This document shows positions 13,123 to 23,130 of a stretch of DNA of 64,000 bases, piece after piece (within the stretch, counting starts at the first letter, position 1; each line of letters begins with the position of its first letter). A program made the position numbers and the translations under genes. The stretch covers positions 313,837 through 377,836 of the forward strand of contig VUYV01000406.1 of NCBI GenBank assembly GCA_008711295.1. Direction: 5' to 3'. The notes beneath the pieces are model-generated. The model worked only from the letters and a program-made list of their open reading frames with translations. It did no database searches and had not been told where the DNA came from. This stretch comes from Anarhynchus alexandrinus (taxonomy: Eukaryota > Chordata > Aves > Charadriiformes > Charadriidae).

Positions 13123-13250
13123 CCTTGATGATGCTCCAGGCAACTTCATTTAGCCTTCGGCTGCTGCCTTGCTGAGCAGCCTTTGATGTTGCCCCAGGCA
13201 ATTATCATCTAGCCTTTGGCTTCTGCTTGGTTGGACACCTTCTGTTGCCA
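13123..13250 (+). repeat. Diverged tandem duplication, 57-bp unit, about 2.2 copies
   Basis: Copy 1 is 13,123-13,179 and copy 2 is 13,180-13,236. Both read CCTT(T)GATG.TG.(T/C)CCAGGCAA..., then TAGCCTT.GGCT.CTGC.T.G. A third copy appears to begin at about 13,238 (CCTTCTGTTGCCA) and break off. The copies differ at roughly one base in four to five, so the duplication is old. No coding role is seen. Confidence 0.7.
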
Positions 13251-14399
13251 TTTCTGATTTCTGTAATCAGATCTTATCAATTTAATATATATATGTGACT
13301 CTTTTTGTCCATCTGGACAATTACGTAAATCTTTGACGTAATCTTAGGCTCGGTCTTTTTATTTTTATTTCATTCACTTCAATAGTTTTACTTTCTTTCC
13401 TCTCTATAATAGACTCAGAAAATCCCATTCTTCCTGCCTGGTGGAATGCTTCNCAAAACATTGAGTGCATGTCTGCCAGAGCCAGATATTCCATGCCCTT
13501 CTGCTCAAGGCAATATATCTTGGCCTTATCAAGCAGGGATATATGAGATTTAGAATAAGATGGCTGCTAAAGCTGTGAACTCCTGCCTATTACTCCTCCA
13601 TTAATAGAAAAAAGTAGTAAAAAGCTGCCAACAGATTTCTTTTCTTTGCTCATGATACTTTAACTTATTTCTTCCTTGACTGGGAAAAAGCTGAATTTAG
13701 ATTAGACTGTAGCAGTGAGGTGTCACATCTTGTGACTTTTCAAAGTGTTAGGCAAATTTCAAAGAACAATAATGTCTAAATATCAAAAGGTCTCGATAAT
13801 TTTAACCTTAAATAAACTGTATTGCATACAAAAATCTACCTTAAAATTTATTTAGCAGGTTCCCTAGCACCACACCACAAAACAGAAATCACTGTAACGA
13901 ACGTTAATTCTGCAAAGGTACTAACTGCAGACACATGGAGCCTCTAGCAGTAGGGTGCTCTTATCTATATAGTCAACGAATAGTCATCTAATGCCTGCAG
14001 GCTGTAGACCCCAACACACACCACTATATTAAAGATATGTCCCCTGTTCTAGAAAGTTTACACAAGGAAATTACAATATAGCTATACAAAGAGAGATTAC
14101 CATTAAATAAAAAAGTATGAAGTACTCTTCCTAGAAAGAGCTTTTAAAGGAAGGGATTTAGTGGAAAGAAAGCAGGAAATTCATCCATTTTAACATCCAG
14201 AAACTCCTCCTTGCTCAGTGCACTCCCAGTTTTTACATCCATGCTCAGCAATGGCACCATGAGCCAGGTGCTGCCATCAGCTCCACTCTACAGGTCAGGG
14301 CTGCAATGTTTGGACTGTATTTCACAAGAATGTCTAAACACTTTAAGCAAGCACCTTTCCCTCGCTTGTTAATAAACACACTAACATGAAAGTCTGAAT
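13251..14399. other. Intergenic; nothing recognised
   Basis: AT-rich, with a short (TA)n stretch at about 13,283-13,293 and one undetermined base at 13,453. No gene or transposon is recognised. Confidence 0.6.
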
Positions 14400-14590
14400 G
14401 TTACAGAGTCACAGAGTCACTTTGGTTGGAAAGGTACTTTTGAGATCATCTACTCCAACCACCCTGGTTCAAGCAGGGTCAGCAAGCGCAGGCTGTCCAG
14501 GACTGCGTCCAGTTGGGTTTTGAATATCTCCACTCACGGAGACCCCACCACCTCTCTGAGCAGCTGTCTCCTGCACAGTGCTGTACTGTG
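14400..14590 (-). mobile_element. CR1 LINE, 3'-end fragment (minus strand)
   Basis: The plus strand reads as the reverse complement of a CR1 3' end: CACAGAGTCACTTTGGTTGGAAAGG, then GAGATCATCTACTCCAACCACCCTGGTTCAAGCAGGGTCAGC, then GGCTGTCCAGGACTGCGTCCAGTTGGGTTTTGAATATCTCCA, then CCTCTCTGAGCAGCTGTCTCC. It is a typical 5'-truncated avian copy of about 190 bases, too short to encode anything. The 5' boundary near 14,590 is approximate. Confidence 0.85.
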
Positions 14591-17500
14591 TTACATCATC
14601 TACACTCTCCCATCTTATGAGATCACGCAACATGACTGGAGGCTAGGGAGGGAATCACCTGGGCCACGTGGCACTTGCTCTCAGTCATCCTCCACAGCAC
14701 GGCATGAAAAACCTTATCTTCCAGCACAATGAAGCAGGGCATATCTGCTTTACCAGCAACGCTTGCCAAGTACATTTGATGATTTATTGGGTTTTTTTGT
14801 GGTTTTTTTTTTTTCACTTTCTAAATAATGTTATTCAGGGAGAAACAAAATTATGATCAAGGAAAAACAAACAAGCAAATGCAAACCCTAAAGTCTCAAG
14901 TTTAGTACCACTGATTTTTCAGAGCATAAAAATGATGCAAGATGGCAAAGAACTCAAAGAAAGATAACTTTCCAGTAAGACCAAATTGCCTGGGGTAACC
15001 AATGTTTTAGCAAAAAGCTAGCCAAGTTCTGCAGTTAATATCTGAAGAAAACACAAACGCGAGAATAAAATACTATATAAAGAAAGGCACTGAAGCCCCA
15101 CTGCACAAGCCCAAAAGCATTATAACAGTATGCTGCAACTATTTCATAATACTGCAGCCCTGACATATTATAGCATTTGTATTAATGCAAATCAACTTTT
15201 AACTTACTTCAAAATGACAGGAACATTAAGCAGTATAAATTTTCATGAGGCTAACACACTTGTGAATGCACAAAAGCAATCACAGAGGTCTGTTTAGATG
15301 GTTTACACAATACTATATTGGCATTTAACTTTCAGATTTGACTGAAAACACTTGCTCAGTATTGATGCTCAAGAACATAAGCCTAACAGCAGTTCTCAAA
15401 GAAACACCTACGCACTGGAATATGCTTAGTCATTTTAAAATTAAAATTATTCTTTTATGGACTCTGATAACAGAATAAGGTGCCCTTTTTGCTGAAATAT
15501 TTTCATTTTTTAATCATCTTCTAACCACACTGTAATTAGAAATCAATCTTAGGTCTTTAAAAAATTTACAACCAAGATTTCAAAAAAAATCATGGCTACC
15601 TCTTTTTGTCACAAGTCTCTAGAAGTAGCAAGCACACTTTGCCAAATATCTCGTGGATCAACACTCAGTCAGAAAAACACATCATTTAGCATAAGGCCAC
15701 ATGTGCCCCATCCCAAACAGCTGAGCTGGGTGAGCAAATTCAAAACTCACATCACTGTTAGAACTCAGAATCCTTAAAAAAACCCACACAAAACAACAAA
15801 AAAATCCCCAAGACCTACAACTGGTAACCAACCCTTCTACAAATACTAGCTCAGATCCTCAACCTTATGGTGAAAGACCAAATATCTGCAGCATACTAAT
15901 ATCTGTCGGCCCTAGTAGAACCTCCTCTTGCCCTGTTAGAACTTGTTTGGTTCTGATCAGATCTTTACCATGACCGTAATAATTTTGTTATCTGTCAGAG
16001 AACAGAAAATAAGACCATGTTTCTGTAGCTCTTTAGCTCTTAAATGAAATAACGTTTGTAAAACTTGTGCTATTAAAATGGCAGCCATATGGGTCTTCCT
16101 AGTTTTCTCTCCTCCTGCTTGAATATTATTTCCACCTGCACACTGATACATAGCCCCAGTAGTTTCCACAAATTACCTATCCTCTAGAACATTATTATGG
16201 TGTCCTACAATCACTGCATCACAACTAACTACAGTTACCAACAGCACGGTGCACTGTGTAGGGTAAATCATTATCTACCCAAGCTTAGATGTCACAAACT
16301 TGCTGGGAAAGAAATAAATTATAGATCAATACTACTGGAACTGGAATGATCCGTCCCAGTTAATTAGAACTACCATATTACAATACATTTCAGACAACAG
16401 TTAAAAAGATTCAGTCAATTACTCATATGAAAAAGTTAAACCCTTAAATAAATCTTAATAAGGCCAGTCCCTAAACTACCACTCCACACAGACAGTTTTT
16501 TTTAACGCACAATCATAAAATAATTTAGTAGCAACACGATTAGCAACAGCTGAATTTCAAAACAATAGCTCCTTATACAGCCAGTATGAAACACTAAAGC
16601 TTCACAGCCTTGCATGAATGGACTGGGTTGACAAGCTGAGAAATTGTGCTTAGATTTCTAGAAGATGGTTTAGCTCAAATGTCTTCACAACATATCTCTG
16701 TGTTAATTTTACCCCACATCTTGGGAAAATTTTAGAAGACACAACTACTTAAAAGGCTTGACTGGAGCAGGTATGCATCTACTATCGTATCCACCCAGTA
16801 CTGAACTAAATCTTACCATTGGAAGCATGAGACTGATGCTATAAAGTAAAATAAATTTGGAAAAAAAAAAAGCAAACCACAGATATTTATTTATTCACCC
16901 TACTTGTTACTGGAAGAATAGATCTCCCCTTTAGCCCAGGATTCATCTGTGTGATAAATCTATCATCCTCTTATCCTTGCAGTTAACCCAAACAAGTCTT
17001 GGATGAGAATATCGTCCCAAATTGCATGGTTACTACAGAGAACTGGACCCTTGCCCAGAGGATGGACTTTATTCGAGAGCTGGGCTGGTGCTTCCAAGAG
17101 TCCAAGACACACCTTCTATTTCACAGTGCCACTCTCTGACCAGAAACCCGTCTGTACGTCAAGGCTGTAGCTCTGCGGAGGCAGCCAACACCTTCCCTGT
17201 TGCAAAGGAGGAAAGGCTACTATGGCATTCTGCCGCCTTCTCTCTTAAAAGTGCTGCCCTTCCTCAGTGTGAATGGCCTGTATCTGCCAAGATTCATTTT
17301 ATGAAGTGAACCACCACCTCCAGAATAGCCCTCGGGAGCGGATTTGGTTTTAATTTGCCTGGAGGATTTCACTTGCTGCTTGTTGCACAGGGAAAGGAGC
17401 TAGCAGCAGCATTGTTTTGTTTCAGATCATTTTTCAGTGCAGTCAAAAGGGTGAAATCACACATATTATCTAATTAAAGAAACCAAATGCACAAATGAAT

Positions 17501-19479
17501 CAATATTCCTGTTTTGCACGCTGCTAGCATGTCTCAGAAGATATACTTTTAAAAACAATAAAACAATTTTATTTCCCTTTGAGAAGCTCCACAGAGTAAT
17601 ACCATCGACCATTTTAGGACCACACCGTCAGGTCAAGCCAAATCTACTGCTGTCTATCAGACCAGATGTAGAGTATTCTTAACAGAAGAAATATTTAAAT
17701 CTACCAAAATATTTTCTTTAGTATTAATTTAATATTTTTAAATACTTTGATATGCCTATGTCCACACAAGGACAAACAGTGTGCACGGTCAGGAAAAAAG
17801 TCCTAGAAACAAAGCTTTTTATTTAGGTTTTTGCTACTCAAAAACATAGCAGGAAATTTTGGAAGATAATCCCATTCTATTGCTACAAAGCAACTTTGTA
17901 CATTCTTCATAAATAATCAAAAACACTTCAAAGATACCCAAAGAGTACTGAAATTTCTTCCCTTAATGGAAAAACATTTAAGGTATGTGGGAGAGGAGGG
18001 GACACTAACAGTGCAGATCTAAAGGTGCAACACCACACAAGCTTCCCATACCCTTCACACAGCCGAGCGAAACTCATCTGAGCGAAGATTAAGACTTGGA
18101 CTCAAATGTTTGCATCTCAGCCCGTGTTTGTGATCAAGAATGGAAGAAATACAGTTTTGGCAATAATTACAGCTGCTGTGTTCCTTCACCCTCCTCATGG
18201 CTGATAAGAGTGTTTCTGGGGAACTATTTGACCCCCCCAGCAGTCTGAGCTCCAGACTGAACGTGCTGATGAGCAGTGGAAAACACTGAAGCTGTGGCAG
18301 CTGGAGGCTGCCCACAGAAACGTGGCTACGAACATAACAAGTGTATTGTAAAACATGCTTTGCGTTTTTCAAACTTGAGGTAAAAATCTATCACTCGCCA
18401 ATTTCCCATGACGAGCTGAAAAAGAAAAAAAGTTTTTTCCCACTTTGCAACTGATCCATCAGGACTATGAAAAGCCAAAAACTTAAATACATAAGCTAAG
18501 AAAAAAGAAACAAAGAAATAAAAAGGGGCAAAAATCATACACTGCACAAGGAACAGGAGAAATAATAAAGGGTGTGTGTTATTCCAGAAGTGGCAGTTTT
18601 CTTTCGAGTGATGTTTCTGAATAGCATTCACACACCTCCTGGTCATGTCACAAGAGTAGCAAGGGAAGAGAATGTGAACCTCTCCAAGGTGTTTTGGGAT
18701 CACGTTGCTGTGTTTAAATGAATCCATGTCTTGCAGAAAAGGCCCAGGACCACTCAGGTGTCCCTGCACTGCTTTGAAATGTTCTAAAGTTTAATAACTT
18801 AAAATTTGCTCGCAGCTATTATCAGAGGTGTTCTAGAATGGGACTTAATACACTTACTGTCCTTTCAAAATATTAAACGGAAATACCTCAACAAAATAAT
18901 AACAGTGAAAGAGGGAAAAAAAAGTGTGTTTGTAATAATGCTTAACTGTTTTGTGTGAAATGAGATAATGCCAAGAAGAGGAAAATCGCCAACCAAAGTG
19001 CTTCATGCGAATAGACCTCCTCGGAGTACCAAACCGGCCCTGGAGTCAGCAGCACTAACGAGACAGCTACAGCCCTCCCCTGTACTCAAGGGGAAGCCGG
19101 AAATTTGCACGCAGGAACTCTTGGAGGGAGCACGAGCTGAAACTCACACCTGACACACAGTGAGCAGCGGTACTTTCAGACAGCTGCTTCTGAAAAGGAA
19201 AGAACTGTCATGTATTTGGGCTAATCCGATAGAGCTTGTTTCCCGAGAACGCCTAAAACTCAGCAAAGACCAAGACCCTTCTGTGCTTGACATTGTACAC
19301 GGCTGCTGAAAGTGCTCTTCATCCTCAAGGTCCCATTGCTGAAGCAGGTAAGGGGGCCGAGCTTTTTGGGGGAAAACCGGTACTTTACGATTAAAAAAAA
19401 AAGTTTGGAAGATGAAAAGTTAAGAAGAGAGCATGGTCTTAAGATTAATCCTTACAGTTCCTGACTAAGAGACAGACAG
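14591..19479. other. Intergenic, upstream flank of UQCRFS1
   Basis: No gene is recognised. A GC-richer patch at 17,020-17,310 carries a 95-codon plus-strand frame without a known domain. A 147-codon minus-strand frame at 18,326-18,769, rich in Phe/Leu/His, lies about 1.2 kb upstream of the promoter in the divergent direction. An A/C-rich low-complexity stretch lies at about 15,774-15,810. Confidence 0.55.
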
Positions 19480-19712
19480 TATCATCTTGGCAAGGGAAAG
19501 CGCAGCGACTGTCGCTGCTCTCCTGCCAGCCTCACCGCCTGCCAGCCTCGCCGCGTAACCGGCACGCCGCACTCCCCTTTCCACAAACTCCACCAGATCC
19601 AGCCTGATGTCATCCCCATGATCCCATTTTGCGTCACTGGACCGGGACGTACCCGACCATTCCTCCCGAGCCCCCTCGCTGTCTGCATCCGGCCCCTCCC
19701 GCCAGCACAGCG

Positions 19713-19729
19713 CTTAATTACTAATTAAG
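19713..19729. promoter_or_regulatory. AT-rich homeodomain-type palindrome in the CpG island
   Basis: CTTAATTACTAATTAAG is an 8-base perfect inverted repeat around a single central C, giving two TAATTA cores head to head. It sits about 290 bases upstream of the start codon in otherwise GC-rich sequence. Paired-type homeodomain dimers bind such sites. A role here is inference. Confidence 0.4.
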
Positions 19730-19872
19730 GGGGTTCCCCGCTGGCAGCCCCGAGGTCCGCTCCGGCCGGGGACCCGCGCTGCCAACACCGCCGCGGCAAG
19801 GGGAACCCGGGGCCGCAGCGCCCGCTCCGCCTCAGGGCTGCGCGGGCAGCACCAGCGCCACACCCCGCGCTG

Positions 19873-19890
19873 TGACGTATGACACGGTCA
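19873..19890 (+). promoter_or_regulatory. CRE-like TGACGTAT with adjacent TGAC...GTCA half-sites
   Basis: TGACGTAT at 19,873-19,880 differs from the full CRE (TGACGTCA) in its last two bases. It is followed directly by TGACACGGTCA (19,880-19,890), an inverted pair of TGAC half-sites. Another TGACGC lies about 25 bases downstream. CREB/ATF binding is plausible but unproven. Confidence 0.4.
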
Positions 19891-19948
19891 CCCACCGGCG
19901 CTGCCGTGACGCTGCCACAGCGCGACAGCGCGCCGGCGTAACACCGGC

Positions 19949-19959
19949 GCGCCTGCGCA
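19949..19959 (-). promoter_or_regulatory. NRF-1-type binding site
   Basis: The minus strand reads TGCGCAGGCGC, one base from the NRF-1 consensus TGCGCATGCGC. It lies about 62 bases upstream of the start codon. NRF-1 is the classic activator of nuclear genes for respiratory-chain subunits, which suits the gene. Function is inferred from the motif alone. Confidence 0.6.
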
Positions 19960-20020
19960 GTCTCCCAGCGCCGGGAAGGTCGCAGCGGTGACCGGCTCAG
20001 CAGCAGCCGCCGCCGCCGCC

Positions 20021-20231
20021 ATGTTGTCCGTGGCCGCCCGCTCCGGGCCCTTCGCGCCCTATCTGTCGGCCGCGGCGCACGCCGTGCCCGGCCCGCTGAA
20101 GCCGCTGGCGCCGGCGGTGGCGCGTCGGGCCGAGAAGGTGCCGCTGGACCTGAAGCGGCCTCTGCTCTGCCGGGAGTCGATGAGCGGTCGGTCGGCCCGG
20201 GGGGGCCTCGTCGCCGGCGCCAGCCTCAACG
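20021..20231 (+). CDS. UQCRFS1: UQCRFS1 coding exon 1 (presequence)
   Basis: This exon encodes residues 1-70 and the first base of codon 71. Nearly all of it is the mitochondrial presequence, GC-rich and with no acidic residue before Glu38, as expected of a matrix-targeting peptide. The exon ends ...AACG and is followed by GTGCGG, a standard GT donor. Splicing after 20,231 leaves one base (phase 1) that joins CA from exon 2 to make GCA (Ala71). The open frame runs on past the donor into the intron, but the protein there turns into Gly/Ser/Pro low-complexity sequence, so the donor call is firm. The frame is also open upstream to a GTG at 19,988, with no ATG before 20,021. Five consecutive GCC triplets precede the ATG. 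Confidence 0.95.
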
Positions 20232-22944
20232 GTGCGGGCCGGGGGTCGGGAAGCGGCGGGTCGGGAAGCGGCGGGCCGGGCCCGGGGGCAGCGCCGGGGG
20301 AAGCCGCCNGGGGGCAGCGAGCTGGGAGTGCGGCCACCTCCCTCGGCGCCCCTCGGTGGGAGTGAGGGACTCGGCCGGCGGCTGGCGAGGTGGCCTCGGC
20401 GTCCGGCCCGGCAGGCCCGGGGAAGCGGAGTCCTGAGTTAGTTGGGAGGGTCTCGCTTTTGCTGCTTCTTTTTAAAAAAAAGAAAAAAAATTGGTTATAA
20501 GTTGTCATCATTACGGTAACATGCGTTTATGACTGTAGAGTTAAGGGCACTTACAAGCCTGCTTCCTTGATCACTCGGGGGATATTTATTTTGCGGTTGG
20601 GAAGATGCAGGAAAACTCCATTTAGTTCAATAAGGTGTTGCACTGAGGGGCATCAAAGCAGAGACGTGCAGTGAAAACTCAGCGTGTTTTACTACTGCAA
20701 GATAAACGGCTCTAGCAGTGAATTCACTATGTCAAAGCCCTCACTGTTTCCTCTTTTGAAATTTCTGTATTTCCCCCCTGCTCATGCAGTGCTCGGAAAA
20801 GCATCAGCAGGTAAAGTTAGTCCCAAGTCGTCCTTGCAGAACCTGACTTCCAGCCAAAGGGCAGTGGTTCTCCATGAAATGACCCATTTGGATTTCACAG
20901 AGAACCAGTGCCCATATCTGGCGATGCTGGGCATGGAGTCAGTTTCCTTCACACTGTTACCTCGGATATTTATATAAGCCTTGGAGATGATGGCAGTGCC
21001 TTGTGGATAATGCTCTGTAGTGATTAGAACTATGTACTTCACCTGACCCTCAACTGTAAAAAATATGTTCAGGTGAAAATTCTACAAATCTCTAACGTAG
21101 CTGACATTAGTCTTATTTTTAGTTTTAATTAACATCAAGTAATTTTCATCAACTTTTCACTGAATATAAGGAATTTTACAAGTTAATCGTATTGTGTGTT
21201 ACTAAACATGAATTATTTTAAGTCTTGATACTGAAATAAATTAGTATGGTTTTCTCTCAGAATTTTGAATTTCAGTTTAATTTCTCTGCAGTTAAAATCC
21301 TGCAGAAAATATTTTCTCTATGCTGAGTTACTTGTAAATAAATGTAAATATTTCCCCCATTATATTGCATATAAATCCCTGAGAGTTATTTTGAGAGAAT
21401 GATTTTTATTAATCTCTGTTAACTTTTTGCCAACTGCTAGGAAAAAAGACAACTAAATAGTTCTCTTCAAATAACAGAGGTTGCACTTTGGCAAGCAATA
21501 TGTTCTGTCTTTGGCACATTCTTTTTTGGTTTATAGATTTTTGTGAGGGTGGCAGCTTTCTTTTGCTGGACAAACTAATGGAAGGCCTCTTAGTCAGCCC
21601 TCACATCTTGTTAGCTTAGCATACAGGTTGGACATGGGAATCCCACTTGAAAAAGCTTGGGAATCGGACAGTTATTAGCTTTATCCCTAAATTCTTCTAT
21701 GACGTGAGCCTGGCAAACAGGGGACTGTAGGTTTAAAGATTATTTACTGGAGCAGTTAGCTTTGACAACAGTTTAATATAGAGGGGGATGCCCAATATTG
21801 CATTTTAAATCTTAAAAATTGTTAACTGCACACTTAGGATTATTGAAGGCATAGAAGTTACTTAAGTCAAAGGAAGACACAAAAGCATTCAGCTACAGAT
21901 GTGCAAAGTTCACTAAACCAAATTTCTTCATAGGAATTTTTTCAGGGAAACATTTGAATGGAAAACAGGTCTGTCTTGTCTTAGCTAGTTATGGTAGCCT
22001 GCAGGAGTTTTTCCTTGAAATCTTCTGAAAAAGAGTTCACTTTAAACCCAGAACTCGTTGCAGATTTTTCTGCACCCTTATCAGGCTTTGTGTAATTTTC
22101 AAATAATAGGGAAAATGGTTTCATAAATCATTTGTTTATCTACTGAAAATGCCTTCTGGAAACCATTCTCCTACAACTTAAAAATGAACTGTATAATTAG
22201 CAGAACCCTAACCCAGACTTTAGAATAACTTTTACCCATTATTCCAAAAATGCAATTTAAAAAGTGTAACTTAAAATACATCATAATATTTTTTACCTGA
22301 AAGCATTGTCATTTCATATTCTTTTTCTTGCAGCACCTGCCAGTGTTCGTTGCGTCCATAATGATGTTGCCGTGCCTGACTTCTCTGCCTATCGTCGTCA
22401 AGATGTGCTAGATGCCACCACATCTTCTCAAAGCAGCAGTGAAGCTAGAAAAGGGTTTTCCTACCTGGTGACTGCAACGACATGCGTGGCAACTGCATAT
22501 GCTGCTAAGAATGTTGTCACCCAGTTTATTTCCAGCCTGAGTGCCTCTGCTGATGTGCTAGCGTTGTCAAAGATTGAGATCAAGTTGTCTGACATTCCAG
22601 AAGGCAAGAACATGGCTTTCAAGTGGAGAGGGAAGCCCCTTTTTGTGCGTCACAGAACCCAGGCAGAGATTAATCAGGAAGCTGAAGTTGATTTGTCTAA
22701 ACTGAGGGATCCGCAGCATGACTTAGACAGAGTAAAGAAACCAGAGTGGGTCATATTAGTAGGTGTATGCACTCATCTTGGTTGTGTACCTATTGCTAAC
22801 TCAGGGGATTTTGGTGGTTATTACTGCCCTTGCCATGGGTCCCATTACGATGCCTCTGGCAGAATCAGGAAAGGTCCCGCTCCCTATAACCTTGAGGTTC
22901 CGACTTACCAGTTTCTTGGTGATGATGTAGTGGTTGTTGGCTGA
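20021..22944 (+). CDS. UQCRFS1: Cytochrome b-c1 complex Rieske iron-sulfur subunit, two coding exons: join(20021..20231, 22334..22944)
   Basis: The spliced frame encodes 273 residues, against 274 in human as I recall it. The protein is the Rieske [2Fe-2S] subunit of complex III: it takes an electron from ubiquinol at the Qo site and passes it to cytochrome c1 in the inner mitochondrial membrane. Residues 1-77 form an Arg/Ala-rich targeting sequence. By analogy with vertebrate orthologues the mature protein starts at Val78, giving 196 residues, and the cleaved presequence is kept in complex III as subunit 9. A membrane anchor lies at about residues 112-136, followed by an Ala/Ser flexible hinge (about 137-148). 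The Rieske fold carries CTHLGC (216-221) and CPCHGSH (235-241). Cluster ligands are Cys216, His218, Cys235 and His238; Cys221 and Cys237 form the disulfide. The ATG at 20,021 has G at -3 and fits the family N-terminus [13 protein letters not shown]. No frameshift or lost key residue is seen. Confidence 0.98.
20232..22333 (+). other. UQCRFS1: UQCRFS1 intron 1
   Basis: This is a single GT-AG intron of 2,102 bases in phase 1. The first 200 bases are very GC-rich and belong to the CpG island. They include an exact two-copy 15-bp repeat (20,246-20,260 and 20,261-20,275), a G-block array and one N at 20,309. The remainder is AT-rich. The short open frames at 20,684-20,977 and on the opposite strand have no recognisable domain and I read them as chance. 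No transposon is evident. Confidence 0.9.
20236..20288 (+). other. G-quadruplex-prone G-block array
   Basis: Eight runs of three or more G are separated by loops of 2, 2, 7, 2, 7, 2 and 3 bases, so every gap satisfies the G3-N1-7 rule. The array begins five bases after the exon 1 splice junction, on the coding (non-template) strand, so the nascent RNA would carry it too. It overlaps the two-copy 15-bp repeat at 20,246-20,275. Confidence 0.75.
22334..22944 (+). CDS. UQCRFS1: UQCRFS1 coding exon 2 (membrane anchor, hinge and Rieske domain)
   Basis: This exon encodes the rest of codon 71 to Gly273 and a TGA stop at 22,942-22,944. The acceptor is a T-rich tract ending TTCTTGCAG at 22,333. The exon holds the whole mature protein: the N-terminal matrix segment beginning [15 protein letters not shown], the helix with KGFSYLVTA, the hinge SASADVLAL, the highly conserved [14 protein letters not shown] and [11 protein letters not shown] strands, the [17 protein letters not shown] block and the two cluster-binding loops, ending DDVVVVG. 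Vertebrate UQCRFS1 genes have this two-exon layout, so this copy is the parental gene and not a processed retrocopy. Confidence 0.98.
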
Positions 22945-23130
22945 ATAACGAGGTGCTTCCTCATTTTCATGTTCCTGTGAATGTACGCTCAAAAGGGTTA
23001 ACTGAGATTCTGCAATACTGTAAAACCAGATGATCCTGAAAACATACTAGCTGTCTAGATTCTCAACCAGAACTATGTTCAAATACGTCCCTGTGTTCAA
23101 TTTTAATAAAAACTTGGAGTGAGCACTTGT
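22945..23130 (+). other. UQCRFS1: UQCRFS1 3' UTR
   Basis: This covers the sequence from the stop codon to about 20 bases past the first AATAAA. The length of about 185 bases is inferred from the signal at 23,105-23,110, because the cleavage site cannot be seen directly. A GT-rich stretch at about 23,145-23,165 could serve as the downstream cleavage element. Further AATAAA hexamers at 23,334-23,339 and 23,481-23,486 could give longer transcripts. Confidence 0.7.
23105..23110 (+). terminator. UQCRFS1: Poly(A) signal of UQCRFS1
   Basis: Canonical AATAAA 160 bases after the stop codon, with a GT-rich stretch 35-55 bases downstream. It is the first such hexamer after the coding region. Confidence 0.75.

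Larger units (their letters stand above)
19480..20450. promoter_or_regulatory. UQCRFS1: CpG island promoter of UQCRFS1
   Basis: GC content and CpG frequency rise sharply from about 19,490, peak around exon 1 and fall after about 20,450, in contrast to the AT-rich flanks. No TATA box is seen near the expected start of transcription (about 19,960-19,990, inferred), as is usual for housekeeping genes of oxidative phosphorylation. An Sp1/KLF-type CCCCTCCCGCC lies at 19,693-19,703. Islands of this type often fire in both directions, so a divergent minus-strand transcript is possible. Confidence 0.85.

Noticed and set aside
19988..20020. In-frame N-terminal extension of UQCRFS1 from a GTG
   Set aside because: No ATG in the extension; the ATG at 20,021 gives exactly the family N-terminus.
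20059..20511. 150-codon minus-strand open frame across UQCRFS1 exon 1
   Set aside because: Shadow of the GC-rich exon on the other strand. Low-complexity Pro/Ala content and crossing an N make a gene unlikely.
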